Of a stretch of DNA of 64,000 bases, positions 25,191 through 36,035 are shown one piece after another. Under the pieces are notes generated by a model. It searched no databases. It was not told the origin of the DNA and saw nothing but the letters and a program-made list of their open reading frames with translations. Position 1 is the stretch's first letter, and each line of letters opens with the position of its first letter. This stretch comes from Calvatia gigantea (Eukaryota; Basidiomycota; Agaricomycetes; Agaricales; Lycoperdaceae): positions 1,736,001 to 1,800,000 of the forward strand of contig JACAAK010000005.1 in the NCBI GenBank assembly GCA_025093985.1. The letters run 5' to 3'. A program made the translations under genes and the position numbers.

Positions 25191-26822
25191 ATCTTGCTCT
25201 TTTTCAGCCACTTTCACCTCTTTCAGTTATCTTTCGCCCTCTCATGGACTCAAAACGCACTTAACACCTATATACGCCCACCTCCACTTTCCACCACAAA
25301 TCAAACCACAATTTTCCAAATTGGGACACTCGTATCTGTATCTTTATCCTAGTAGTTTTCTTTCGTATAATACCCTCTCTCATCCTTCTTCCTTCACTTG
25401 ACATTTTTCTGCATGTATTTCTCCATCCTCACTCACCCACGGTGCTCCGGACCTGGCACCCTCATTTTCCATTCGGCCTGTAACGCACTCTGTTGATGGT
25501 AGTATAGCGATCCATAATTTTGTATCACCCCAGAACACGCAGTTGTATCATCACCAGAGCGATCCCACAAGTACGCCCAACATACATCAAGGTGCCTGCC
25601 TAGTCACTCGTACCTCTCTTTGAATGCGTTTTCATCGTTGAATACTTCTCATACATAGTTCCTTGAAATCCTTGCTTGTCGACCAAACAATGGCTACTCC
25701 CAACTCTGTTTGATTGCCCGCTCATAACTACCACTCAAAGTGGTCGGAACCTAGTTGGCTGTTTCCCCGGTAAATTGCAGCTTTTTGTGAGATGGAGGAG
25801 TCCTAGGAGTTACCCGCCAGGCATCTGCATCAGGATCCAACTCCTGAAGTAAACGGCTATGAGAGTACTCGCACATTCTTCATTGCGCTTTCTACAGTTC
25901 GGACAGCTAATTTGTAATAGGAGAGACTACGAGATGAGCGGTGGTTGTGTAATTACGGTGGAAATTTTTGGGATGTGGAGCCAAAACGCGGACAAGTGTA
26001 TGCAAGGGCCACCGCTGACACTCGAGAAGTTCATGAATCCAGAAATTAGCGCCCAGAAAAGAGCACCAAGATGGATTGATCCGCCAACCCCCCCCCCCCC
26101 AGCGTCAAAATGAAGTGAGGACGGAAGCCTAATGGAGCCGTGGCCAGCCGTGGTCCTGTACTATACACTCCAAGGCTGGTATACCCGTTCAGAAAGTCGC
26201 GATAGTTATAAGTACCCCGGTATTTGAGTTAATTCCTTTCGAAGCTTTCCCGGGATCCCCAATTTCGTCCTTGTCGGCACACAAGTCCCAGCAGAAAAAA
26301 CTTCTCAGTGCCAGTGTGCCGTCTCACTTTCAGAATTTTTGCGCACTGCAGCAGGCAAAAACGTGGACGCGACGTGGATTTGGGCTGTCGCAAAAACCAC
26401 CGGCAGGCAGCACAATGGGCACGGTGGTACCCATGTCCCCACCCACATCATCGGAGGTTGTTGTCATACCGTTGGAGAGTGCTAAATATAGCCCGCAGTG
26501 AACAACGCTCGTTTCGGATTGTGGTCTTCAAAGAATCTGGGTGAGTACGATGGGTTGGATTAGTGCGCTATTCGTAGTTGAATCTGCGCATCAGGTGTTG
26601 GATGGCCCCTTGAGAATGACTACATACTTACTTCTGCGAACTGCATCAGGGGCAGGCAGAAGGCCCTCCTTCCGGCCAAATCAAGCCGAGCCGCGAGGGG
26701 TGCATTGGTGCCTTATTACCATTTCATCACCTATGTTTCCGACATATTTAAAGGGGTTGACATTGGAGACTTTTTCACGACCCCCTTAGCCCTCTCCCCC
26801 CGAACCCTGTTCAGTTGCCGCC
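25191..26822. other. gene-poor region before the secreted-protein gene
   Basis: About 1.6 kb with only short, unconvincing open frames. It should hold the 3' UTR of the kinase gene and the promoter of the next gene. A poly-C run occurs at about 26087-26100. No RNA gene or repeat is recognised. Confidence 0.45.
26745..26752 (+). promoter_or_regulatory. possible TATA box of the secreted-protein gene
   Basis: TATTTAAA lies 71 bp upstream of the start codon at 26823, followed by a pyrimidine-rich stretch; spacing fits a fungal core promoter. Confidence 0.45.
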
Positions 26823-28015
26823 ATGCTTTTCAACTTCAAAGTTTTATTTTTGGTTACTCTCACCAACATCCTCACTGGGGCCGTGAGCGGTTCACCGGTG
26901 TCAGAGACCAATGCTCAACGCATGGCGAGGGGCCTTCCGCCCAACCCCCCAGCACAGTTCGCCAGACGCTCCACCGCTGTTTGGTGTAAGCGCTATCCCG
27001 CACCGTACCTTACTTAGATCTAATACAAGAGCGTCTGAATAGCTGACAAACGCACCGAGATATCTCCCAGCCCATCCCCCCATCCGCCCAAATGGTGAGC
27101 TTCAACAATTTGTGCGAAACGAACTAAAAACATACTCATACACCTTAGCCACGCGGGCAAAATAGAGGTCAGGTATGAGTTCGACGGACATGCGGCAGGG
27201 TTCGTTAGAAACTGGCAGAACGGTGGAATGTCCGTCTCCGTCTTCTCTTCTCATTCATATCGCGAGAGCTCAGCTCCCTATGCAGAAGTGGCATCAACTT
27301 CAGTGGCGATCCGTTGGAAGTCGAAGTCTGCAAGGTACATGGTGATCGCTACGACATAAGTGCTACGGTAAATTGCGCTTCTAAAATTGGAAGTTCGGTA
27401 GAACTAAACAAGCGTTATATTAAGAATCCCGTCTTCAAACCTCCCTTTTATGTCGGTGCGAGCGCTGGCCCCGTTGCTAGGTCTCTAACTACAGGCAATC
27501 GAAGGTTCATTTCTCTTTCCATTATTCGGACTATTTCGCTAACAGGCTTGGAATTGTCAGCTCCGTCGGATTTGGCAACGTCCCACGAAGTGAGCTCTAC
27601 CCTAAGGGGATACAAAACGCATTTTTCAACCTCATATTTCCTGACTAGCTCCTCCTAATGCACCTCCCACATTAATTGATGGAAACTATTATGAATCCGC
27701 CATATGGTCGTATAACCCCTCAACTGCGGAACTTGCTCGTACGTCCCTCGTATACCCTACTCGTTCCGCGGCTTTACTTGAGTTCTTCCTTCGCATTTCT
27801 TTACATAGCTCAATGGATCAATCCTGATGGAAGCAAACCCAACACCGTAATTGCGTACGACATTCGTGCGGTAGGTTCAAAATTGAACTTCTCCTATAAG
27901 GAGCAGCCTCTTATTGGTTTTTTTTTTTTCCCATTTTAGAACGGGCTCTTTTTCGTCGGTGACATTTCCCAATGGAACGTATCAGGATCTTTCGCATCTG
28001 CCGTTGTATGTGCCA
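26823..28015 (+). CDS. small secreted protein of unknown function (ARGLPP type)
   Basis: Begins with a signal peptide (MLFNFKVLFLVTLTNILTGA) followed by TNAQRMARGLPPNPP and an ARRS dibasic site. This propeptide style is common in secreted proteins of Agaricomycetes. Downstream exons carry GKIEVRYEFDGHAAGFVRNW, YVGASAGPVARSLTTGNRRL, APPTLIDGNYYESAIWSYNP, a spliced QWINPDGSKPNTVIAYDIRA and LFFVGDISQWNVSG. These blocks match in order a widespread basidiomycete family of secreted proteins with no assigned function; I infer membership from remembered consensus, not from a search. At least five short introns are needed. The 3' end is uncertain: the last confident block ends near 28005 and the terminal exon may lie anywhere up to about 28300. 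It lies next to secreted chitinases but reads the other way. Confidence 0.6.
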
Positions 28016-28640
28016 TTTCCTATCCCAGGTATATTTTTATAGCTTATATCGGTGTCCATAACAACAGCATTTCTTCCTCGTGTAAACCTATACTGAAGCT
28101 TTCGGACTTCGTTGTACTCACAGCTTCCATTCCTTGTTCATCCTAACATACGACCCGGACTTTTTTGATCTTCAATCTACGACTTTGTTCTTGCTCGGAC
28201 TATTAAACTTGTTTCTCATGATGCTATTGATTTTGTTTGTATTCTAGGTAATGCTTATCTTGCTTGGAAATCTCCCAGGGCTGAGAGTAAGCTCATCTTA
28301 CACCAGGAATCGAAAGACGAGTATTATTGACACATGGACGGGTTAGGGAATGAACGGACAGGATGTACCTTAGTCTTTTACCACTATCTTCGAATACACA
28401 CTTAAACCCACCGCATTACCTCGTTCTCCCCTTAAGTGGGGCCGACCTTAGATGCCCGATGGCGGCCCCCCAAATCAGACTGCAAGTTTACTTTGCCTCG
28501 TTATGTAAATCATCCCTACTTTAGTGCTCAATGCGGACTCTGTCAAATGGACTTCTCTTCATATTCAAAACGCATCATAATACAACAGTGTTTGGTTGGA
28601 TTTAACTTCGAACCTCGAATAGGCATCTCATCCCATGCTT
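28016..28640. other. convergent intergenic region
   Basis: About 600 bp between the secreted-protein gene and the 3' end of chitinase 1. It may contain the last exon of the former. Otherwise AT-rich and without recognisable features. Confidence 0.4.
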
Positions 28641-30189
28641 TTACACTGGGAAAGCGCTGGCTCGAACGGCTCGAATCCAGGCGGCTGCAGCATTGGGATA
28701 CTGCCAAACCATAACACCAGCGTCTAAAGTGGCGCTGTAAGCAAGACATCTACAAGCCAACTAAAAGGTCAAGGACTCACTCCAGCCCCGAGCCTTTGCC
28801 TGCTGCACACACTGTGCCAAGGTTGAGGTCGACATAAAACCATTACTCGCATCAGCGGCAGTGGCGGGTTTCCCGATGACAAGCTTCGAGAGGGGGACAC
28901 CGCTAGCTGCAATTTGAAAGATTGCGGTCCGAGGCCATTGAGAAGAGGATGTGGTGAGTAAATTATTGCAGGTAGTGTACTCGTTTACACCCTCTGGAGT
29001 GACAAGGTCAAGAAGCGGTTGGAGAGGAGTGAAGGTCAAACACGCACGGTTGTAGAACTAAATAGCACTTTTCATTAGATTGTGCCAATGACGACAAAGG
29101 GAAGAAACTAACCTGGATGTTATACCAATCAATTTGACTCCCAACGCTTTTGTGGACGGTGAGATATCCACCTCCGCCAAACCTCCCGGGTGAGAACCTA
29201 TTCCAGTGTCAGGATCAATCTTTCAAAAGCGGAAAACCGTACCATGGTGCGAGAGCTGGGAAAAGGAGTTGGTGAATAAAGTTTGGCCATGTACCACAAA
29301 GATGAGAAGCTCACGAGCGTGAGTCAAGATGTATGTGCTCTGGGGAAGTTGAGTTCGAAGTTGCCTTGTGAAGGTGATAAGCCATTGCTGAGCACAGGGG
29401 CAAAAATCAGTCGCATATCATCCATCTGGAGGGTAAACTTCACCTCAGCCCTTCCATTTCCTGCGTTCATAGCATCTAGGTCCTTTAACGATATGATATA
29501 TTAAAATCTCCGATAAGAAACTCCGATAGATGCTCTCACCTCGTAATCAACGTCAACACCATCTAAGTTGTACCGTTTAACATAAGTAGCCACACTGTTT
29601 GCTATAGTGACAGCGTTGGCACCAGCAGAAGTGGGCCTTTCAGTTCCACCAAAGACGGAGACGATGAGCTTTACCCCAGCAGCTGCGTATTGTGATTTGA
29701 TACTTGCACGCTGTGCGTCGGTGAGTTGGGTCCATTCCAACGCCTGTAAATAAACACAGATGGGGTTGGGAGTAAATTAATGTGGCACAGACAAGGCAAG
29801 CAGTCCCCACCTTATCAAAAGGACCCCTTGTGAGGAAGAAGGAAAGGGCACTAAGGAACCGGTTCAATAATTTTCTTTAAAACAAGGTGGACTTCACAAA
29901 CAAGACATTAAACCCCTGATGTCCATTGGTTTAGCAGTGTTTCATTCTCAATGATGATGTGGACCTCTACCTTAATCTGAGACACTGCGGGGGCTCCCCT
30001 CACGCCAGAAACAAACTTGTCACTGTAGACCACGAAATGGGGAGGGCCAGGAACAGCATTTTGAGCACGGGTTTCCAAAAAGCTCCTCGCTGTGTCAGTG
30101 AGATTATAGGCCTCAAGAGATACCGCAGCTGCCGAGAGGAAACTCGAGAGCCCGAGGACCATAGCAGTAATTCGTTTTAATCCGAGCAT
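28641..30189 (-). CDS. GH18 chitinase, copy 1
   Basis: Secreted glycoside hydrolase family 18 enzyme cleaving beta-1,4-GlcNAc links in chitin. The start at 30189 opens a signal peptide (MLGLKRITAMVLGLSSFLSA). Exon blocks: GPPHFVVYSDKFVSG, SALSFFLTRGPFDK, YAAAGVKLIVSVFGGTERPT, then the catalytic motif NLDGVDVDYE, which satisfies DxxDxDxE with the acid/base Glu present. Next come APWFSPGRFGGGGYLTVHKS, QIDWYNIQFYNR, TTCNNLLTTSSSQWPRTAIF, LVIGKPATAADASNGFMSTS and the end DAGVMVWQYPNAAAAWIRAV. The stop is at 28641-28643. About ten short introns are needed. No disabling change was noticed. The signal peptide and the NLT(D/E)TAR motif are very close to copy 3, less so to copy 2, so copies 1 and 3 look like the more recent duplicates. 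Confidence 0.88.
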
Positions 30190-31109
30190 GTTGGTTTTGA
30201 GGGGATATTCTCAACAGCAAGTTGTCTTCAGGAGCCAGGTCTGCACCTTGGTTGACCTCGATGTCATTTCTGGCCCTGGTTTAATAGGCTTTATACTGAG
30301 GCTTTGTTGCTCGACGTTCACCTATAACTCCACGGAAAGGATGGGATCGTATTCTGATGTTCCCTCGACCAACCGGCTGGCTAGTTTCGATTCTAGGTCT
30401 TTCTCGTGCGCCAACAAAGCAACCTTACCTGCACGCCTTTAGGAAAACTCCTTGCAGGTCTTCGGCATGTTTCGGAACACTTTTCTTTGAGGACCTACAG
30501 GTACTAAGTGCCTTTATTGGCCCGGCAGGAAAACCACTAGAATTAGGGCATGCATGCTAGACCGGCACATTGAGAAAACGTCTGGGTCTGATTGGACCAT
30601 TTGTAGTAGAATTATCAGGTATAATCTGTTTTCTGTTTCGCGATGACGAGATAAGTAGGTCTAGAGGCGAAGTAACAAGTCCAAGGAGTGTTGATCGTTC
30701 AACTTAGGCGTAGCTCTATTTTTATTCGTGTGAGCCACGTGCAAAGCGGATCTCCGAAATGGGGAAGGCACCCTTGGCTTTTCCATCCAACATTTAGTGC
30801 TTTGCTGGGAAGACTTGGCCAAAAGGCGTCAAGCCCCACGACTAGCGATATCGACATGGCTTAAACTTGTTTGTGATCAATGATGTATACGTCGTCCCCC
30901 CTTCCAGACTAAACTGGTTAAATTAGGCTGGGCAACAGATTGTGCCTAGAACCCTCATCAGGGAACCTCGCACATTGTTCCACGGTTACTGGGTTTCAAA
31001 GTCATGATCAAGAAGTAAGAAAGTATATTTCCGCGGTGTACACGAGTCGTCTGTGTTCTAGTGAAAAAAGAACTCTTCCCATATTCGCAGCCGGGAGAAC
31101 GGGGATAAA
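30190..31109. other. intergenic region between chitinase copies 1 and 2
   Basis: About 920 bp containing the promoter of copy 1 and the 3' UTR of copy 2. The open frames present are short and carry no domain. No tRNA or transposon end is seen. Confidence 0.45.
30289..30295 (-). promoter_or_regulatory. possible TATA box of chitinase copy 1
   Basis: TATAAAG on the minus strand about 100 bp upstream of the start codon of chitinase copy 1. Confidence 0.4.
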
Positions 31110-32617
31110 TTATACGGGCCACGAGAGCGAACGAACCGAAGTAATCCAGGGAGAGGCAGCACGGGGATACTAATCGAATGGCCACTTGAGCGTCCGGTCT
31201 CAATCGCAAAGCAAACCAAGAATGGATACATACCTGCCAAACCATGGCACCGCCGTCTGGTAACAATAACAGTAAGCCACAATTCTCCGAACACACTAAA
31301 ATGGTGCACTCACCCCAGCCTTTACCTTTCGCTTGTTGCAGACAGCTAGCCAAAGTGGAAGTTGATATAAACCCATTTGATGCATCGCTAGCCGTAGCGG
31401 GTTTTCCGATGACGAGTTTGCTCAATGGTACACCACTTGCGGCAATCTGGAATAAGGCAGTGTTGGGCCAGGTGCTTGAGGACGTCGTGAGTAGGTTGGC
31501 GCATGTCGTGTACTCGTTGACGCCCTCTGAACAGACATGTCAATTAGGAGGTTTTGGGGTGGAAGTGGCGATGGAAAAACCCACGATTATAGAACTGTAC
31601 GTTGTACCAGTCGATGAGATTTCCCACTGTTTGGTGGACTCGGAGATAGCCACCTCCGCCCCACCTGTTGGGCGAGAACCTTCACCTAGTATTAGGGACT
31701 GCTACAGTGACGCCGCTGTAGACAACTCACCATGGTGCAACAGCTAGGCGGTTTTTTTTCGCGTAAGACTCCTGACAAAACGATGTACGATCACGGATAC
31801 TTACGAGCATGGGTAACAATGTAAGTTCCTTGAGGCAATCCCACCCTCAACTGTCTTGTGAAACTGATCAGCCAATCCTGGAAGTTCCACTTCGTGAGCA
31901 AAAACTCGGAAGTTGATCGGGTCAACCAAAAATACCTCAGCCTTTCCACTTCCTGAATCGAAGGCGCCGAAGTCTTCGTAGTCCACATCAATACCGTCCA
32001 GATTGTACTGCTTCACCCAATTTGCAAATGAATTAGCGGTAGCGATTGGATCGGCATTGGTGGTAGTTGGAATATCTGTCGATCCGAACGCGGAAACGAT
32101 GAGTTTAATGCCAGCTGCGGCATACTGGGATTTGATAGTGGAACGTTGGGCAGCGGTGAGCGTTGTCCACTCATAAGCCTGGAATTTGAGTAAGTACTCT
32201 GCGTGACCGAGCGTTTGTCAGGGAGGAGTATACCTTATCCCATGCGCCCTCCAACAGTAAAAATGACAATGTACTAGATGTGAGATAAGGTGAGCGCGTC
32301 GCAAGAAAAGCACATCAACCATGGCCCTCACAATACGTTGAAGCCCTAAAACCAACGCGGGTCAGAAATACACGCAGAGCTAGCAGCTACGACACAAAAC
32401 AACCCACCTTAATTCGAGAAACGGCAGGTGGCCCAGTCGTTCCGTCATATGCATCCGCATAGACAACCCAATGCGGTGCGGCGGGTGTAGCCCGAGCCAG
32501 AATATCCCTTGCTTGATTGTCAAGGCCGTTCCATACGGTCTCGTTAACTGGGATTGACGCAACCCCGCGAAGGGCGAATGTCAAGAGAGTTAAGAGGGCG
32601 GTCCAAGAGAAGAGCAT
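31110..32617 (-). CDS. GH18 chitinase, copy 2 (divergent)
   Basis: Paralogue of the neighbouring chitinases. Signal peptide MLFSWTALLTLLTFALRGVA from 32617. Blocks: APHWVVYADAYDG, LSFLLLEGAWDK, YEWTTLTAAQRSTIKSQYAA, GIKLIVSAFGSTDIPT, NLDGIDVDYEDFGAF with the complete DxxDxDxE motif, FTRQLRVGLPQGTYIVTHA, WFSPNRWGGGGYLRVHQTVG, LIDWYNVQFYNR, TTCANLLTTSSSTWPNTALF, LVIGKPATASDASNGFISTS. The C-terminus is rebuilt by a terminal intron: GGAMVWQ joins YPRAASPWITSVRSLSWPV, with the stop at 31110-31112. The mature N-terminus and the propeptide differ from copies 1 and 3, so this is the older branch. All catalytic features seem intact. Confidence 0.87.
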
Positions 32618-34877
32618 TTTTCAGAATAGGATGAACTTCCGAGAAGACCAAAACCTTTGTGAGGTTAGAAAGTTCAGAGTGTTGAAGCTTGCTTTTATAC
32701 ATATGTCAAGGGAGTGAATTCCTGGCAATACGACGAGGTTGAACCGAAATCCTTGGGTGAGCCCTCGTTCTCAAAGCCCAGCTGACGAGTTCAACGTATG
32801 GTTTAGTCTTTGTTGCTGTCGGTTATCCTTTCGTCCTGGCGAAACCATCCGGCATTCCGTGTGGACCTTCCCCGGCACGATATAAGAAATTACCTGAAGG
32901 GGACATTTTGCGATGTTTTCGAAATATGCAGAGCAATAGAATGCATGGGTAACGACCATCGTGCACACCGCTTCGCGAAAGAACAGAACCACTACGAAGC
33001 TTAGGAGGCAGGAAGAATTCACCAAGATAAGCGTACTCCGGATGTGACCAAGCACAGTATGAGAGATACATATGCACCAGAACCCAAATGTAAAATTCGC
33101 CATGCGTCAGGCATTGCATGGTTCACTCAGTGCTCGAAGGAACCTATGTTAGTGAGTGGGTCAGGTGGTACTGGGCCGAGGTTATTGCCCTTGTGCATGG
33201 GGATTCGGATAGGAAGTCAGAATGAAGAGTTGAGTATTGTGTAAGGAGGAGTTTTTTTTAAAAAACGCTCCACAGACCACAGTCGAAGGTTCAGACTTAT
33301 GGGAGGCCAGGCTTGAACAGGGGTTTCGGCGGAGCCCCAGGTGTTGATCCAAGGGTACTGAAGATATAGTGTTGACGAAGAACCGAAAGAGCGATTACAG
33401 CGTGGAATCTAACAAACCCCCCAAGAGAGAAGTGCCAAGTAACACGTCCTGCGCTTGTACATGTAGTCGGCGCAGTGGAGAGAAGCTCAAGTCGCATTCC
33501 GTGCGGTGGCAAGGTGCCCAAGAGGAACAATACGAGAAAGCATGGAGTTGTATACCAAGTGCACCGTCGTGACCGAACCAAAGATGGCTTAACGCAAATT
33601 GCACGAGGTTAGGCCTTATAAAGCAAGAGGACGCGGGATAAACCTCTTCTTCAACACCTCAATGAGACCTACAAAATGGTCTTCGTAAATCGCCCAAGAA
33701 TTGATTTTGCCGAAGTAGTGACCGTGGAGACTCAAAATCCACGCGGTTAGCAGTCAGACTCGATGATAATTCCGCTTTGATTGGCCCCCTTGCCAATCTC
33801 CCAAGCATAAGAAATACGACACGGCTGAAGCGCTGAGAGGTCCCGTGCACATTCCGGCAAAGTCGGCCTATTGTTATCTAAGGTAGATCTTAAAGCACTT
33901 CAGCGGTAGATGCCCATTTAGTATCCGCAGGGCAGTGGGACGAAATGATCAGTGCAGTCGTCTAGCGCTGGGCAGGCACGACAGGGACAGGCAACAACTC
34001 GAGGATTTGCCTGAGCAACGCATTATGTCAACCAATTGTCAACTCGCTCGGGGCAAAATAATCAGGAGGGGGTCTAAGTTCACCCCCTCTTGCACGAGGA
34101 GGACATGAGGCGGGTTGCCGGCGTCGGGCGAGTTCGGTAAGCATCCAGTGATGATGTTGCACCCAGGACAGCAAAAGTAATCAAAATATAGTATCAAATG
34201 GAGGAATGTACATGAGGCTTGGATGAGGGTGGGAAAGGACTCATGTAGGGTACTGGAGTGGTCGGAGCGGTGTCCCGGCAGTGAATTAATAATGCCATGT
34301 AACAGTGTTTCGACTTGACAAACGAGGCGTTGTGAACGCGTTGGGACGGGAGCAGTAAGTATTGATTAGCTGGAAATACCAGTAGCTTATAGCGGCTGGC
34401 CAAGCGAAGAAATTTTTTCTTCTTGGAGGCGACAGCGTGAACGAGCGGACTGATGATCCACCATGAGCGGAGTGAGGGGGTGAAATTTAAGAACTTCCAT
34501 GGCTTATTCTTAGTGCTTGGGGACGGACCACAGGAGTTGAATAATGAGGTTGATGGTGTATTACACTTATTACTACTGGGAGTTGTGGGTCAGTAGTCAG
34601 TGAGTAACCAACTAGTCTCAGTCGACTGGTCGGTGCCGTCAGTGTGTTCACCAGGGGGTTTTGGTGTTCGGAGGGGGTAACCGAAAGAGAATGAAGGCCA
34701 GGAGACAGCAGCACGTGAATTCGATCAGAAGTGCGCCTCAAAGGCAGGGTCGCGCTTCCTGTCGGGAGTTTAGGTAAGGTGCTGCATTCGCCGTTACTTA
34801 TTATACTTATTATAATATCTACTTAAGCACTAACCTGTTCTTAATCTTCCACTCCTCCCCACCCCCTTCGACTCTCG
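32618..34877. other. gene-poor 2.2-kb region
   Basis: Between chitinase copy 2 and the next plus-strand gene. All open frames are short and show no recognisable domain, signal peptide plus body, or codon pattern. A near-palindromic T/A run (T7-8 then A6) occurs at about 33252-33266; a similar run lies near 41670-41683 upstream of chitinase copy 3. I recognise no transposon or RNA gene. Confidence 0.45.
32692..32699 (-). promoter_or_regulatory. possible TATA box of chitinase copy 2
   Basis: TATAAAAG on the minus strand about 75 bp upstream of the start of chitinase copy 2. Confidence 0.45.
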
Positions 34878-35714
34878 ATGGCTTCCTACTTTGCAGATGA
34901 TGCTCCTCGCCCCCATCACTCGGCGCAGACAAACACTGTATCAACTGGGTAGACCCGTCCATTTATTTAAAGCCCTATCTTGCCTATTGACGGAACGTGC
35001 AGGAAACTGGAGACGACGTTGAAGAGAGTTTCGAAGCGGGCCCTTTTGTATGAGGATCAGATGAAAGATCTGGAGGTGTGTTGGCTCGCCGTTACCCCAC
35101 CAACTCTTCAACTCATCATCTCCTTAAGGCTCGGCTATCTCACCACCTCAGTGACTTCCGTAAAGTGGACAACGACTTGCAACGGGCGTTGTGCACCCTT
35201 CAAGTTAGCTCCTGAGTGGATGGATTGTAACCGGTCAGCTACTAACAGTGTTTCCAGGTGAATTCCAAACGAGCGGATCGCGCCCTGGCGGTGCAAGTGC
35301 CGCGCATCGAGGACGAATTCGACGAGTCCTTGGACGCACTCACAAAGTTGGGGGAAGAACTGCCTGTCATCAGGTCACAAGTGAATAGCATTGCCGACGT
35401 CTATCTGTCAGGGCATAATATTGTGAGCTTTAAATGTTCATTAATACAAATTTGGGAGCGGCTTTGAGTAATCTCCGTCTTAGGCCAAAGAGCTTGTATC
35501 CGAACTGGAATGGCTCAACACGGACTTTTACGAACGCTGGCGGCGAATTATTTTCACTTCGACTAGTCCAGTCTCCTGGCGCTGGAAGACGATCATGCGT
35601 GGTCTCTTTGTGGTTTCGTTCGTGACCTGCTTCTGGCTATTCTGGATAGCTATTGCCGGTGCATACCGGGCACACAGGCACAGACTTGTCTGGGGTGACA
35701 AGCTCATGTCATGA
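34878..35714 (+). CDS. conserved tail-anchored coiled-coil protein of unknown function
   Basis: Four exons, 34878-34948, 35003-35075, 35258-35422 and 35484-35714, join in frame to a protein of about 179 residues. It has an N-terminal low-complexity start (MASYFADDAPRPHHSAQTNT), an amphipathic helix-rich middle (KLETTLKRVSKRALLYEDQM, KRADRALAVQVPRIEDEFDE, LDALTKLGEELPVIRSQVNS, AKELVSELEWLNTDFYERWR) and a single hydrophobic segment close to the C-terminus (GLFVVSFVTCFWLFWIAIAG) followed by a basic tail. The pattern of heptad helices and one C-terminal membrane span resembles a SNARE-like or tail-anchored trafficking protein, but I see no SNARE zero-layer and do not recognise the family. Clean splicing and natural composition support a real gene. 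It ends about 320 bp before VPS5. Confidence 0.75.
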
Positions 35715-36035
35715 TCAGCGGTTGCTTGAGGGCACGGTCTCCCGTAACTTATCACCTCGCTACTTCTTGCATTGCATTTATTCTCGCCATCACTCTCGCT
35801 GCAATCTGCTCATACCACCACCACGTTCCTTTGCTTTGTAGACTGACAATCATATTCTCTTTGAAATTGTGTCAAAGCACTGATTCTGTACGCCTATCCT
35901 CGAGATGCATAAGTACTTAAATAAATGTAGAAACGGAATTTGGATTTTTGGTATTGATGCGGATCATTTCTTCCGTTTTGGGATGTTGTCCCTGGCCGAC
36001 ATATCCAGTCCTGTCCTCAACAACCTCCACTCTCG
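35715..36035. other. intergenic region upstream of VPS5
   Basis: About 320 bp with the 3' UTR of the membrane-protein gene and the VPS5 promoter; pyrimidine-rich just before the start codon. Nothing else seen. Confidence 0.45.

Noticed and set aside
25859..26544. Short open frames before the secreted-protein gene
   Set aside because: No signal peptide, domain or splice structure; treated as intergenic.
33044..34741. Several short open frames in the 32.6-34.9 kb spacer
   Set aside because: They have no start context, domains or exon partners, and composition is like non-coding DNA.
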